Origin: VXPW01 sp965115815
GTDB taxonomy: Bacteria > Pseudomonadota > Alphaproteobacteria > TMED109
Length of the DNA stretch: 64,000 nt
Direction of reading: 5' to 3'
Assembly: GCA_965115815.1 (NCBI GenBank)
Contig: OZ220465.1
Coordinates: 1,488,001-1,552,000, forward strand
The stretch's first letter is position 1. Each line of letters opens with the position of its first letter. A program made the position numbers and the translations under genes. Positions 36,325 to 45,096 of this stretch are shown here, piece after piece. The notes under the pieces are model-generated. The model ran no database searches. It had not been told where the DNA came from and was given only the letters and a program-made list of their open reading frames with translations.

Positions 36325-37890
36325 GTGGACGTCTCGTCGGCCGCGTCGGGGTACTACGTGACGACCCCGATCTACTACGTGAACGACGTGCCGCACCTGG
36401 GACACGCGTACACCACGATCGCGTGCGACACCCTGGCCCGGTTCATGCGGCTCGACGGACGCGACGTCCGCTTTACCACCGGAACCGATGAGCACGGGCA
36501 GAAGGTGGCCAAGTCGGCGGCCGCGGCCGGTCTGGATCCCGCCGCCTTCACCGACCGGGTCTCGGAGCGCTTCCGTTCCCTGATCGACGCCGTGGGCGCC
36601 GCGCCGAGCGACTTCATCCGCACCACCGAGGAGCGCCACTACCGGTCGGTTCACGAAATCTGGCGCCGGCTGGTGCAGCGCGACGAGATCTACGCGGGCA
36701 AGTACGAGGGCTGGTACTCGGTGCGGGACGAAGCCTATCTGGCGGAAGGCGAACTGGTCCGCCAGCCGGACGGCACGTTCCGGGCGGCCAGCGGCGCACC
36801 GGCCGAGTGGGTCGCCGAGCCCAGCTACTTCTTCCGCCTGTCGCGCTGGCAGGAGCCGCTGCTCCGATGGTACGCCGCCCACCCCGATTTCGTCGGGCCG
36901 GCGTCCCGCCGCAACGAGATCGTGCGTTTCGTGGAGGGCGGACTCGAAGATCTGTCGGTATCGCGGACCACCTTTCGCTGGGGCGTCCCGGTGCCGGACG
37001 ATTCCGGGCACGTTATCTACGTCTGGTTCGATGCCCTGACGAATTACCTGACTTCGGCCGGCTTCCCGGACGAACATTGCAGGACCTACGACCGCTTCTG
37101 GCCCGCCGATCTCCATGTCGTCGGCAAGGACATCGTCCGGTTCCACGCGGTGTACTGGCCGGCGATGCTGTTGGCCGCCGGACTCCGGCCCCCGCACCGG
37201 GTGTTCGCGCATGGATGGTGGACGGTCGAGGGCCGGAAGATGTCGAAATCGATCGGCAACGTGGTCGATCCGTTCCGGGTCGTGAAGGAATTCGGAGTGG
37301 ACCAGGTCCGCTACTTCCTGCTGCGCGAAGTTCCGTTCGGGCAGGACGGCGACTATTCGCGCGCCGCGATGATTCATCGGGCGAACGCCGACCTCGCCAA
37401 CGACTACGGGAACCTGGTGCAGCGGGTGCTGACCCTGGTCCAGCGCAGCTGCGGCGGCGTGGTTCCGGAACGGGGTGCGGCCGCGCCGGAGGACGGCGTG
37501 CTGCTCCGGACGGCGGCCGGGCTGGGCGCCGAGCTGCGGCCGCTCATGGAGACCCAGCAGATGCACGCTGCCCTGCGGGTGCTGTGGGACGTGATCCGGG
37601 CGGCGAACACCTATGTCGACCGCGCGGCTCCGTGGGCCCTGGCCCGTACCGACGCCGATCGGTGTCGGACGGTGCTGAGCGTCCTGCTCGAGACCGTCCG
37701 GAGAATCGCCGTGTTCTCGCAGCCGTTCGTTCCGGTCGGGTCGGCCGCCATCCTGGACCAGCTGGCAGTACCCGCCGACCGTCGACGGTTCGGCGATGCG
37801 GACTGGAATCCGGCGCCGGGAACCCCCCTCGCCGCTCCCCGTCCGGTTTTCCCGAGACTCGCGCCCGGGCCGGCATCCCATGCTGGTTGA
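36325..37890 (+). CDS. metG: Methionyl-tRNA synthetase
   Basis: A class I aminoacyl-tRNA synthetase, 521 aa. Signatures: the HIGH motif as HLGH in YYVNDVPHLGHAYT, FTTGTDEHGQKV, FWPADLHVVGKDIVRFHAVYWPA, and the KMSKS loop GRKMSKSIGN. The connective insert has no CxxC knuckles, so this is the zinc-free, single-domain form without a C-terminal EMAP-like dimerisation domain. The GTG start has GAGGAG 7-12 nt upstream. It overlaps tatD by 11 nt. Confidence 0.97.
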   Translation: MDVSSAASGYYVTTPIYYVNDVPHLGHAYTTIACDTLARFMRLDGRDVRFTTGTDEHGQKVAKSAAAAGLDPAAFTDRVSERFRSLIDAVGAAPSDFIRTTEERHYRSVHEIWRRLVQRDEIYAGKYEGWYSVRDEAYLAEGELVRQPDGTFRAASGAPAEWVAEPSYFFRLSRWQEPLLRWYAAHPDFVGPASRRNEIVRFVEGGLEDLSVSRTTFRWGVPVPDDSGHVIYVWFDALTNYLTSAGFPDEHCRTYDRFWPADLHVVGKDIVRFHAVYWPAMLLAAGLRPPHRVFAHGWWTVEGRKMSKSIGNVVDPFRVVKEFGVDQVRYFLLREVPFGQDGDYSRAAMIHRANADLANDYGNLVQRVLTLVQRSCGGVVPERGAAAPEDGVLLRTAAGLGAELRPLMETQQMHAALRVLWDVIRAANTYVDRAAPWALARTDADRCRTVLSVLLETVRRIAVFSQPFVPVGSAAILDQLAVPADRRRFGDADWNPAPGTPLAAPRPVFPRLAPGPASHAG

Positions 37891-38665
37891 CAGCCATTGC
37901 CACCTCGACTTTCCCGAGTTCACGGAGGACTTCTCGGCCGTCTTGGACCGCGCCCGGGCCGCCGGGGTTCGAACCCTGCAGACGATTTCCACCCGACTGG
38001 CGGCGGCGGCCGCGATCGTCGAGATGGCCGGACGGGATCCGGATCTCTGGTGCTCGGTCGGGCTGCATCCGCACGAGGCGGCCAACGAGGAAGACGTGTC
38101 GGCGGACCGAATCGCGGCCCTGAGCGACCATCCCGACGTGATCGGAATCGGGGAGACCGGGCTCGACTACTTCTACGAGCACAGTCCCCGCGATCGGCAG
38201 GCAGCGTCCTTTCGCAGCCACATCGAAGCGAGTCGGAGGACCGGGCTCCCGGTCATCGTGCATGCCCGGGATGCGGATGATGCTACGATGGCCATTCTCG
38301 AAGAGGAGTACGCGCGCGGTCCGTTTCCGGGGCTGATCCACTGCTTCACCGCCGGACCCGCCCTTGCGCGGGCGGCGCTGGGGATCGGCTTCCTGATCTC
38401 CATTTCCGGAATCGTCACCTTCAGGAGAGCCGAAAACGTGCAGGCAGCCGCGCGCGAGATCCCGCTGGACCGATTGCTGGTCGAAACGGATGCGCCGTTT
38501 CTGGCGCCCGTGCCGCATCGCGGCCGCCGCTGCGAGCCGGCGTTCGTCGCCGATACGGCCGCGGCTGTGGCCGCGCTGAGACAGATCGAGGGGTCCCGTC
38601 TGGCGGCCGCCACGACCGACAACTTCTTCCGGCTGTTTGCCAAGGCCCGGCGGCCCGATGGGTAG
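37880..38665 (+). CDS. tatD: TatD-family metal-dependent hydrolase (YcfH type)
   Basis: A TIM-barrel metal-dependent deoxyribonuclease/hydrolase, 261 aa. The metal ligands are visible: N-terminal DSHCHLDFPEF (HxH), GIGETGLDYFYEHSPRDRQ (Glu), PVIVHARDAD (His), LIHCFTAG (His) and LVETDAPFLAP (Asp). It starts inside the end of metG and ends in TAG within the next gene. In related genomes a metallo-beta-lactamase gene usually follows; here a cytochrome c gene does. Confidence 0.95.
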   Translation: MLVDSHCHLDFPEFTEDFSAVLDRARAAGVRTLQTISTRLAAAAAIVEMAGRDPDLWCSVGLHPHEAANEEDVSADRIAALSDHPDVIGIGETGLDYFYEHSPRDRQAASFRSHIEASRRTGLPVIVHARDADDATMAILEEEYARGPFPGLIHCFTAGPALARAALGIGFLISISGIVTFRRAENVQAAAREIPLDRLLVETDAPFLAPVPHRGRRCEPAFVADTAAAVAALRQIEGSRLAAATTDNFFRLFAKARRPDG

Positions 38666-39320
38666 GCGGCGCGCGTTCCTCCGGGCCGGGCGGCGGCGGG
38701 CGGCGCCCGGGCGGGAGACCGGGTCCGGACCGGGCGGTCGGAGACCGAGGTTGGGGTCCGGATCCGTCATGGTGGTCGCGTGCGCCCTGGCGGCCAGCCC
38801 GGCGGCGGCCGCGGCCGAGGTTCCGGACGAGGTCCGGCCGTGCCTCGGCTGTCATGCGGTCGAGGCCTCATCGGCGGACCCGGCGCTGCCGCAGATTGCC
38901 GGCATGCGGAAACGGCACCTGCTGTCGGCGCTGCAGGACTATCGTTCCGGCGATCGTCCGCATGCGGAGATGCAGCAGGCCGTAGCGGGTTTCGACGATG
39001 CGGGGCTCGAGGTCCTGGCCGCCTGGTACGCGATGCAGCCGTGGACGGCCGGTCCCGGCGTCATCGACACCGAGGCGGCGAAGGCGGGCAGCAGGAAGGC
39101 CCGCGCGTCGTGCAGTTCGTGCCACCGGGCCTCAGGCGAGGGCGCTCTCAGTGCACCTCGTCTCGCCGGTCAGAGCGTCGGGTACCTGGTGGCGGCGAAT
39201 CGAGCCTACCGGGAGGGCACCCGCACCAGTGCCAGCGCGCGCGGCAAGGCGTTCGTCATGGAGGCCCTCACCGACGATCAGATCCACGCCCTTGCCCACT
39301 ACTACGCCGGCCGACGCTAG
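38658..39320 (+). CDS. Di-haem cytochrome c (c4-like)
   Basis: A 220-aa periplasmic electron carrier with two haem-binding sites, CLGCH and CSSCH, each followed by a c-type fold; IAGMRKRHLLSALQDYRSGDR and LAGQSVGYLVAANRAYREGTRT match cytochrome c4/c553 repeats with their distal Met-containing segments (PHAEMQQ, FVMEAL). A hydrophobic stretch (VMVVACALAASPAAAAA) forms the signal peptide, preceded by an unusually long Arg/Gly-rich region if the ATG at 38658 is used; an internal ATG at 38769 leaves no basic n-region. It ends in TAG. Confidence 0.88.
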   Translation: MGRRRAFLRAGRRRAAPGRETGSGPGGRRPRLGSGSVMVVACALAASPAAAAAEVPDEVRPCLGCHAVEASSADPALPQIAGMRKRHLLSALQDYRSGDRPHAEMQQAVAGFDDAGLEVLAAWYAMQPWTAGPGVIDTEAAKAGSRKARASCSSCHRASGEGALSAPRLAGQSVGYLVAANRAYREGTRTSASARGKAFVMEALTDDQIHALAHYYAGRR

Positions 39321-39518
39321 TCGCCGTCCGGCAGGGAACCGACGGCTGCAGGGCGGCGGGAGTTCCGGTCCGGCACCCGTGAGATCCCGCGCGGCGCCGA
39401 TCTCCCGCATGGATCCTCGCGAGCCCGATCCCGGACGACGCGGCGTCCGGAACGGTCGGCGGGAACCGCGGTCCCGGATCCCGGTGCGCGGCCTCTCGGA
39501 TCGCTGCCCTGCGCGCGG
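39321..39518. other. Spacer between convergent genes
   Basis: About 200 bp between the cytochrome gene and pgeF; I see no gene and no clear terminator hairpin. Confidence 0.4.
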
Positions 39519-40292
39519 TCACCGGGAACCGATACCGACCACGGCGAGCAACCGCCCGTAGCGCTGCTCGCCGGCCTGCCGGCTTCGACGGTGGCTGAAG
39601 AACCGGTCCGGTTCGGCTGCGGTATCGCTGCGGAGCACGTCGATCGTGCCGACGCCGGCCTGTGCAAGACACCGGGCTGCATACCCCGGAAGGTCGAACA
39701 GAAGCTTGGCGCCGGCCGCGCGAAACAGGGTTCGGTGGGCGGGGTCGGCGCGCAGGAACGGATCGGCAAACTCGGGGTCCACCGGGTAGCTGGACTGGGC
39801 GACCGTCGGTCCGATGGCCGCGATCATGTGACGTCGGCTCGCGCCCAGCCGCTCCATGCCGTTCACGGCGGCCTGAAGCACGCCCGCCAGCGCGCCGCGC
39901 CACCCGGCGTGGGCGGCCCCCACGATCCGGGCCGACGGGTCGGCGAGCAGTACCGGAGCGCAGTCCGCGGTGAGGATGCCGACCGCCAGGTCCGGTCGCG
40001 CCGTCACGACGGCGTCCGCGTCAGGGGGAATCGGCCGGGCCGGGTCGGCCACCAGGACCCCGGCGCCGTGGACCTGAGGGGGCGTGACCAGCGGTCGGTG
40101 TTCCAGACCGGCCGCCGCGACGGCCCGCCGCCGGTTCTCCACGACCCGGGCGCGGGCGTCCCCGGATCCGTACCCGCAGTTGAGCGAACGGAACGGACCT
40201 TCGGAGACGCCCCCACGGCGGGTCAGGAAGCCGTGCGGGATGCGGTGGCCCCGGAGCGCGGCAGACCGGAGAACTTCCGGACCGGCCGTCAC
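39519..40292 (-). CDS. pgeF: Peptidoglycan editing factor PgeF (YfiH/laccase-domain protein)
   Basis: A 257-aa multicopper-oxidase-like-domain protein (COG1496), shown in E. coli to remove misincorporated residues in peptidoglycan precursors. The zinc ligands fit: His in PPQVHGAGVLV, Cys in LTADCAPVLLAD, and His in GAAHAGWRGALAG. GFLTRRGGVSEGPFRSLN is the typical N-terminus. The GTG start overlaps the midA stop by 4 nt. The lgt-midA-pgeF order is usual in Alphaproteobacteria. Confidence 0.93.
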   Translation of the reverse strand: MTAGPEVLRSAALRGHRIPHGFLTRRGGVSEGPFRSLNCGYGSGDARARVVENRRRAVAAAGLEHRPLVTPPQVHGAGVLVADPARPIPPDADAVVTARPDLAVGILTADCAPVLLADPSARIVGAAHAGWRGALAGVLQAAVNGMERLGASRRHMIAAIGPTVAQSSYPVDPEFADPFLRADPAHRTLFRAAGAKLLFDLPGYAARCLAQAGVGTIDVLRSDTAAEPDRFFSHRRSRQAGEQRYGRLLAVVGIGSR

Positions 40293-41353
40293 GTGAACCC
40301 CGTCGGCGGCGGGGCGTCCGGTCCGGTGATCGCCAAGGCCCGGAACCGGGTGCCCATGCCGTCCGGGTGCGTCAGCCGCCAGAGAGCCGCTTCGGCGTCG
40401 GCGCGATCCGCGGCGCGGGGGACAGCCAGCCGGGCGGCGCGTCGGCGGATGCACAGCGCGTCCAGGAACGCCCCTTGTCCGCGGGGTCCGTACACAGCTG
40501 CGCGGACGGCCCGCGCTGCCGCTGCGAGCCCGTCGAAATCGACCCGGACCGACAGGTCGGACGCGCCGGGATCCTCCAAGGGATCCACCGACCGGTGCGC
40601 GCGGACCGCTTGCAGGGTTCCGGACGGTTCCTGTGAATCCCGTGCGTAGTCGAGGATCAGGCTCACGCCCCCTTCGGCGACGGCGCGGCGGGCGAGATCC
40701 GCCACCATGGCCTGGCCGGCAAGGGAGACCTCTGCGATCTCTCCTTCTTCGGCCGGAGACGGGAGGCGGGGCCCGACCGGTGTCGGCTGCGGCGCACGCA
40801 TGAATGCGAACCGCGCGGTGGAAGGGTTCCAGGTTACGAGTCGCTCATGCCAGTGCCCCCCCGACTTGACGTACTGATGCACGGGCAGGGCGTCGAAGAA
40901 CTCGTTGGCAACCACCAGGGAGAAGCCGGCCGGAACCGCAGCCAGCTCGTCGGCAAAGCGGGCGGCGGGAACCGCGACGGCCTGCCGGCCGCGAAGTGTC
41001 GGCGAAATCTCGACGAACCAGATCCGGGCGGCCCGCGCGAAGTGCGGGGCCACGGCCGAGGCCGTGCGCAGGATGTCCTGCATCAGGGTGCCCCGGCCCG
41101 GCCCCAGTTCGATCAGCAGAAAGGGCGTAGGTCGGTCGCAGCGCTGCCAGTAGTCGATGAGCCAGGCCGTGATGATCTCGCCGAACATCTGGTGTATTTC
41201 CGGTGCGGTGACGTAATCCCCCGTCCGGCCGACCGGCACGTGCCGCATGTAGTAGCCGTGTTTCGGGTGGAACAGGGCGAGGCCCATGAAGTCCGCGACC
41301 GACAGCGCACCGTCCCGTCGGATGCGCCGGACCAGCAGGTCCCGCAGGGTCAC
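40289..41353 (-). CDS. SAM-dependent methyltransferase, MidA/NDUFAF7 family
   Basis: A 354-aa class I methyltransferase of COG1565. In eukaryotes the family methylates an Arg of a complex I subunit; the bacterial target is unproven. The family N-terminus DGALSVADFMGLALFHPKHGYY is followed by GDYVTAPEIHQMFGEII, the SAM motif LIELGPGRGTLMQDILR, VVANEFFDALPVHQ and a C-terminal GAFLDALCIRRRA. The GTG start overlaps the lgt stop by 4 nt (GTGA). Confidence 0.93.
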   Translation of the reverse strand: MTLRDLLVRRIRRDGALSVADFMGLALFHPKHGYYMRHVPVGRTGDYVTAPEIHQMFGEIITAWLIDYWQRCDRPTPFLLIELGPGRGTLMQDILRTASAVAPHFARAARIWFVEISPTLRGRQAVAVPAARFADELAAVPAGFSLVVANEFFDALPVHQYVKSGGHWHERLVTWNPSTARFAFMRAPQPTPVGPRLPSPAEEGEIAEVSLAGQAMVADLARRAVAEGGVSLILDYARDSQEPSGTLQAVRAHRSVDPLEDPGASDLSVRVDFDGLAAAARAVRAAVYGPRGQGAFLDALCIRRRAARLAVPRAADRADAEAALWRLTHPDGMGTRFRALAITGPDAPPPTGFT

Positions 41354-42135
41354 GGCCGGCGACGATAGGCCCGGGCCCACAGCACGATGCCCGTGATCAG
41401 GACCGGCAGGGACAGCAGCATGCCCATGGTGACCGGACCGGCGAGATAGCCCAGGTGGGCATCCGGCTCCCGAACCCACTCGACCAAGATGCGCGAACCG
41501 GCGTAACCGGCCAGAAACATGCCGCTGAGGGCGCCGGGATGACGAATGACGGAGGTTCGGGTGGCCGCAACGCGGAGTACGAGGAACAGCAGCACGCCCT
41601 CCAGGGCCGCCTCGTACAGCTGGCTCGGATGGCGCGCTGCGGGCCCGGCCGCCGGAAAGACCACGCCCCACGGGAGATCGGTCTCCCGGCCCCACAGTTC
41701 TCCGTTCACGAAGTTGGCGATCCGTCCGAAGAACAGGCCCACCGGGATCACGCAGGCGATCGCGTCGCAGAACGGGGCCAGAGCGAGACCGCGGGCGCGG
41801 CAGAAGAGCCATGCCGCGACGGCACTGCCTGCCAGGCCGCCGTGGAAGGACATGCCGCCCTGCCAGACGGCGAACGCTGCCAGCGGATCGCGGGCGAGGA
41901 TGCCGTGACCGTAGAACAGGAGGTACCCCGCCCGCCCGCCGACGAGTATTCCGAGGATCGTCCAGACAACGAAATCGGAGATATCCCGGGGCGTGGCGCG
42001 GGCCGGAAAGCGGTTGATGGACTGCGACAGCAGCCTCCATCCCAGTAGAATGCCCGCGAGATACGCGAGCGCATACCAGCGGACCGCCAGCGGTCCGACG
42101 GAAAACGCGACGGGATCGATATCGGGAAACGGCAC
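41350..42135 (-). CDS. lgt: Phosphatidylglycerol-prolipoprotein diacylglyceryl transferase
   Basis: An integral inner-membrane enzyme that adds diacylglycerol to the lipobox Cys of prolipoproteins. It is 261 aa with several hydrophobic segments. Lgt signatures: RWYALAYLAG, QGGMSFHGGLAG (H-GGL loop), GRIANFVNGELWGR, and HPSQLYEAALEGVLLF. The GTG at 42135 gives the normal start VPFPDIDPVAFSVGPLAVRWY. First gene of lgt-midA-pgeF; it diverges from the ubiK-like gene with an 83-bp spacer. Confidence 0.96.
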   Translation of the reverse strand: MPFPDIDPVAFSVGPLAVRWYALAYLAGILLGWRLLSQSINRFPARATPRDISDFVVWTILGILVGGRAGYLLFYGHGILARDPLAAFAVWQGGMSFHGGLAGSAVAAWLFCRARGLALAPFCDAIACVIPVGLFFGRIANFVNGELWGRETDLPWGVVFPAAGPAARHPSQLYEAALEGVLLFLVLRVAATRTSVIRHPGALSGMFLAGYAGSRILVEWVREPDAHLGYLAGPVTMGMLLSLPVLITGIVLWARAYRRRP

Positions 42136-42218
42136 GGGGAAACGGCTCCCAGCAGGGTCTGCGTGGCAGATCGTCGCCGCCCGGTATACTACCGCCCGGC
42201 GCCAGGAGGCATAGGACC

Positions 42219-42518
42219 ATGGCGATCTTTCGGCACGCGGCATCCGATCTGTTTCATCTGGCAAGGGAAGCGGCGCGGGCTTGTCGCCGGGCCGGCAAGG
42301 CGGCGGTGGTCCGCAGACTGCCGGTGCGCACGCGGATGCTGGATCGACTGGGGGTGGTGCCGCGCGAGGAATTCGATTCGGTGCGGGAGCTTGCGGAGAA
42401 TGCACGCCGCGAGAGCGAGCAGTTGGCCGAGCGCCTCGCGAAGCTTGAGGCCGGACCCCGCAAGCGGACCTCGAGAAAGCCGCGCCCGCCGACGAACACG
42501 GAAACTCCCGATTCGTGA
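42219..42518 (+). CDS. UbiK-like accessory factor (YqiC/BMFP family)
   Basis: A 99-aa protein ending in a coiled coil with the family motif LGVVPREEFDSVRELAENARRE, then LAERLAKLEAG. UbiK proteins assist the ubiquinone-biosynthesis complex and bind membranes. The alphaproteobacterial version is often encoded beside lgt and proC, as here. AGGAGGCATAGGACC before the ATG contains a good Shine-Dalgarno. A Lys/Arg/Pro-rich tail follows the coiled coil. proC begins 22 nt after the stop. Confidence 0.85.
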   Translation: MAIFRHAASDLFHLAREAARACRRAGKAAVVRRLPVRTRMLDRLGVVPREEFDSVRELAENARRESEQLAERLAKLEAGPRKRTSRKPRPPTNTETPDS

Positions 42519-42540
42519 CCCGCCTTCCTCCGGCCGTGAC

Positions 42541-43371
42541 ATGACACCGGGCCCCGGGACCATGCGGGTTCTCTTGGTGGGATGCGGCCGCATGGGCTCG
42601 GCCCTGCTCCGCGGCTGGGCCGAGAAGTCGATCCTCGATCCGGATGCGGTCACGGTGGTGGAGCCCGACGGGAACCTGCGCAGCCGGGTTGCGGAAGCGC
42701 ACCGGGTGACGGTGGTTCCGGCCGTGCCGGAATCGTGGTCCGGCGAGGTCGTGCTCTTTGCCGTCAAGCCGCAGGTCCTGGAGCCGATTCTTCCCGCCTA
42801 TCGCCCGCATTGCGGTGCCGCTGCAGCGATTTCGATCGCCGCCGGAAAGAACTTGAAGACGCTGGCCGAGGGTTTGGGCGCGACGGTTCCGATCGTGCGG
42901 GCGATGCCGAACCTGCCGGCTTCCGTGGGCCGGGGCGTCAGTGTTGCGGTTTCGAACCGGCACGTGAACCGGGTTCTCCGGGCCCGCGTCCAGTGCTTGC
43001 TGGGCGCCGTCGGCTCGGTTCACTGGATCGATGACGAGACCTGGATGGACGCGGTCACGGCCTTGTCGGGAAGTGGTCCGGCCTACGTGTTTCTCCTGAC
43101 GGAAGCGATGACGGAGGCAGGGAAGCGGGCCGGGTTGCCGAACGGGCTCGCGCGCGACTTGGCGCGGGAAACGGTGGCCGGAGCGTCCGCGCTCCTAGTG
43201 TCCGGCGGGGACCCTGCCGAACTGCGTGTCGCGGTAACGAGCCCCGGAGGTACCACGGAAGCGGCTGTGCGCGTGCTGACGGACGGAAACCGGTGGAGCG
43301 CGAGGGTGCAGGCGGCCGTGGCGGCAGCCGCGGCGCGCTCGCGGGAACTCGCAGCGATTCGGGACGGCTGA
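42541..43371 (+). CDS. proC: Pyrroline-5-carboxylate reductase
   Basis: The last step of proline synthesis, reducing P5C with NAD(P)H. The Rossmann start is VLLVGCGRMGSALLRGW and the signature region reads WMDAVTALSGSGPAYVFLLTEAMTEAG; LPNGLARDLARETVAGA and TSPGGTTEAAVRVL complete the P5CR pattern. RAMPNLPASVGRGV is also conserved. The 276-aa form starts at ATG 42541; ATG 42562 (MRVLLVGCG) is equally possible and removes seven residues. Confidence 0.95.
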   Translation: MTPGPGTMRVLLVGCGRMGSALLRGWAEKSILDPDAVTVVEPDGNLRSRVAEAHRVTVVPAVPESWSGEVVLFAVKPQVLEPILPAYRPHCGAAAAISIAAGKNLKTLAEGLGATVPIVRAMPNLPASVGRGVSVAVSNRHVNRVLRARVQCLLGAVGSVHWIDDETWMDAVTALSGSGPAYVFLLTEAMTEAGKRAGLPNGLARDLARETVAGASALLVSGGDPAELRVAVTSPGGTTEAAVRVLTDGNRWSARVQAAVAAAAARSRELAAIRDG

Positions 43372-43984
43372 CCGGCCGGTCGGGGTTCGAAACCGTACCG
43401 CAGAACCGGCCGATTCGGCCCGGGAACGGTCCGCCCGCCCCGCTACGCCGTGGACCTGGATGCGATGCACCGGCGGCCAGAGGGAGGCTCCCTCCGCCGC
43501 AACGGGGGCAGTTCGGAAAACGTGCGCCGCGGCCCGACATGGGGCCGTGGGGATTCTGCGCCCTCGTGCGCCGTGTTCCGACGCCCGTGCTTGCGGAGCG
43601 GAAGGGTGGGGTCATTGCGAGCGCCGGATGCAGGCCGCCCGCCTGCCCGGGGCTGCAGGGCGATGCAGAGGCCCGGAAGGCAGTTCGGGCAACGCACGGA
43701 GCGCCGGCAGGCGTGGGCCCTGGTTCCTGGGGACCCCGGGACCATGCGCGCGATACCCGGGAACCCCCGCATGCCCATGGTCGAGAATGCACGTCAATCC
43801 CGACGGCTGACCGGATTCGACATACGGAAACAGCCTCAAGGCAACCAGCAACCGGGACCGGTGGCCGGAGTTCGCCGTGCATGCGGCCGGCCAGATTCTG
43901 GAACGCCGTCTTGACCTGGTTCGGGTCGAGACGGCGGTTCCGCGTCAACCGGCTGGACAGCGGCAGCCGTTCCGGATGTCCGGG
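43372..43984. other. Region without a recognisable gene
   Basis: About 610 bp between the convergent proC and merR genes. A TTCGAAA near 43387 recalls a tRNA T-loop but its flanks do not pair. No repeat seen. Confidence 0.45.
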
Positions 43985-44527
43985 TCAATGGTCGGCAAGA
44001 CCGGCGCGCGCTGCCAACAGGTCGTTCCGAAGCTTCTGCAGCCGCTGACGGAGTTCGGTCTCCATCGGCACTGCTCCGGGACGTCGGATGGCGTCCACGC
44101 CGTGCCGGCGAAGGGCCTTCTGCGCTCCGTCAATCGTGAGATGCCGGTCGTGAAGGAGGTGCTTGATGCCCTGGATCAGTGCCACGTCCTTGGCACTGTA
44201 GCGGCGGCGCCCGCCGCCCAGCCGGCGCGGCTTCAGGGCCGGAAACTTCTCTTCCCAGTACCGGAGCACGTGCTGAGGAATCCCGAGTTCTGCGGATACG
44301 TCACCAATTTCCCGCAGCGCCGGGTTTTGAGGGTGGCGGTCCGCCGCCGACCCGGTCCGGGCTTGGGGGGACGGGGAGGTGCCTGCCCGCGACTGGCGGT
44401 CCACGGAAGTCGGCCGCTGCGGGGCCGAGCACGCAAGCGCCGCGCTGAGACTCCGAACGGCAGGTTCGGTGGATTCGGAGCGGGGCCGAGTCGGGATGCC
44501 GGTTTCGGAGCCCGATTCGTGCGGCAC
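43985..44527 (-). CDS. MerR-family transcriptional regulator
   Basis: A 180-aa regulator. After a ~65-residue basic/Ser-rich N-terminus it has the MerR winged helix: REIGDVSAELGIPQHVLRYWEEKF, then RRYSAKDVALIQGIKHLLHDRHLTIDGAQKAL. A short coiled coil (ELRQRLQKLRNDLLAARAGL) forms the C-terminus. This small MerR gene downstream of ihfA is standard in Alphaproteobacteria. Its effector is unknown and no metal-binding Cys pair is visible. It follows ihfA with 1 nt between stop and start. Confidence 0.92.
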   Translation of the reverse strand: MPHESGSETGIPTRPRSESTEPAVRSLSAALACSAPQRPTSVDRQSRAGTSPSPQARTGSAADRHPQNPALREIGDVSAELGIPQHVLRYWEEKFPALKPRRLGGGRRRYSAKDVALIQGIKHLLHDRHLTIDGAQKALRRHGVDAIRRPGAVPMETELRQRLQKLRNDLLAARAGLADH

Positions 44528-44528
44528 T

Positions 44529-44834
44529 TCACTGCTCCTGCAGCGAGGGATTCATCCGTTGCTTGAGACGGTTGGCGGAACGGAAGCTGACCACCCGCCG
44601 GGGCTTGATGATCGCTTCGACCTGCGTGTTGGGATTGCGGCCGATTCGCTCTCCTTTGTGGTGGAGGTCGAAACGGCCGAAATTTCGAATCCGGACCGAG
44701 TCGCCTCTGGCCAACGCCGCCGCCAACTCTTCGAAGACCTGGTCAACCAGTGACGAAGCAAGCTTCCGGGAGATCCCCATTCGATTGAGCACGGCTTGGG
44801 TGAGACCAACGCGGGTCAGGGTGTCTTCGCTCAT
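44529..44834 (-). CDS. ihfA: Integration host factor alpha subunit
   Basis: A DNA-bending histone-like protein, 101 aa, working as a dimer with IhfB. Pattern: LTRVGLTQAVLNRMGISRKLASSLVDQVFEELAAAL, then DSVRIRNFGRFDLHHK and the minor-groove arm GRNPNTQVEAIIKPRRVVSFR. The more usual GRNPKTG reads GRNPNTQ here. ATG 44834 gives the typical MSEDTLTRV start. Mobile elements that need IHF are common in this window, but no direct link is visible. Confidence 0.95.
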   Translation of the reverse strand: MSEDTLTRVGLTQAVLNRMGISRKLASSLVDQVFEELAAALARGDSVRIRNFGRFDLHHKGERIGRNPNTQVEAIIKPRRVVSFRSANRLKQRMNPSLQEQ

Positions 44835-45096
44835 GTTCGAGTGCCCTTCTTCGTCCCAGCGGGTCTCCAATGTATCGGTCAATGAATCCCCATGTCAATG
44901 CGGAGTGCGGCCGCTTACGGACCCGGCGGCCGGGGTCGGGCACGCAGCGGCTTCCCAAGGCTGCGAGCCCTGCGGGCACCGGAGGAGCAAGCGGATCCGA
45001 AACGATCGGGACCGGCGTCGGGACCGGACGGGCGGCGAGGCTTCCAGCGAGCGGGTGGCAGGACCGTTCGCTGGGGGCAGGGCAGGCCACGAAGGA

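Noticed and set aside
43380..43400. GGTTCGAAACC as a tRNA T-arm
   Set aside because: The flanking bases cannot form a T-stem, acceptor or anticodon arm.
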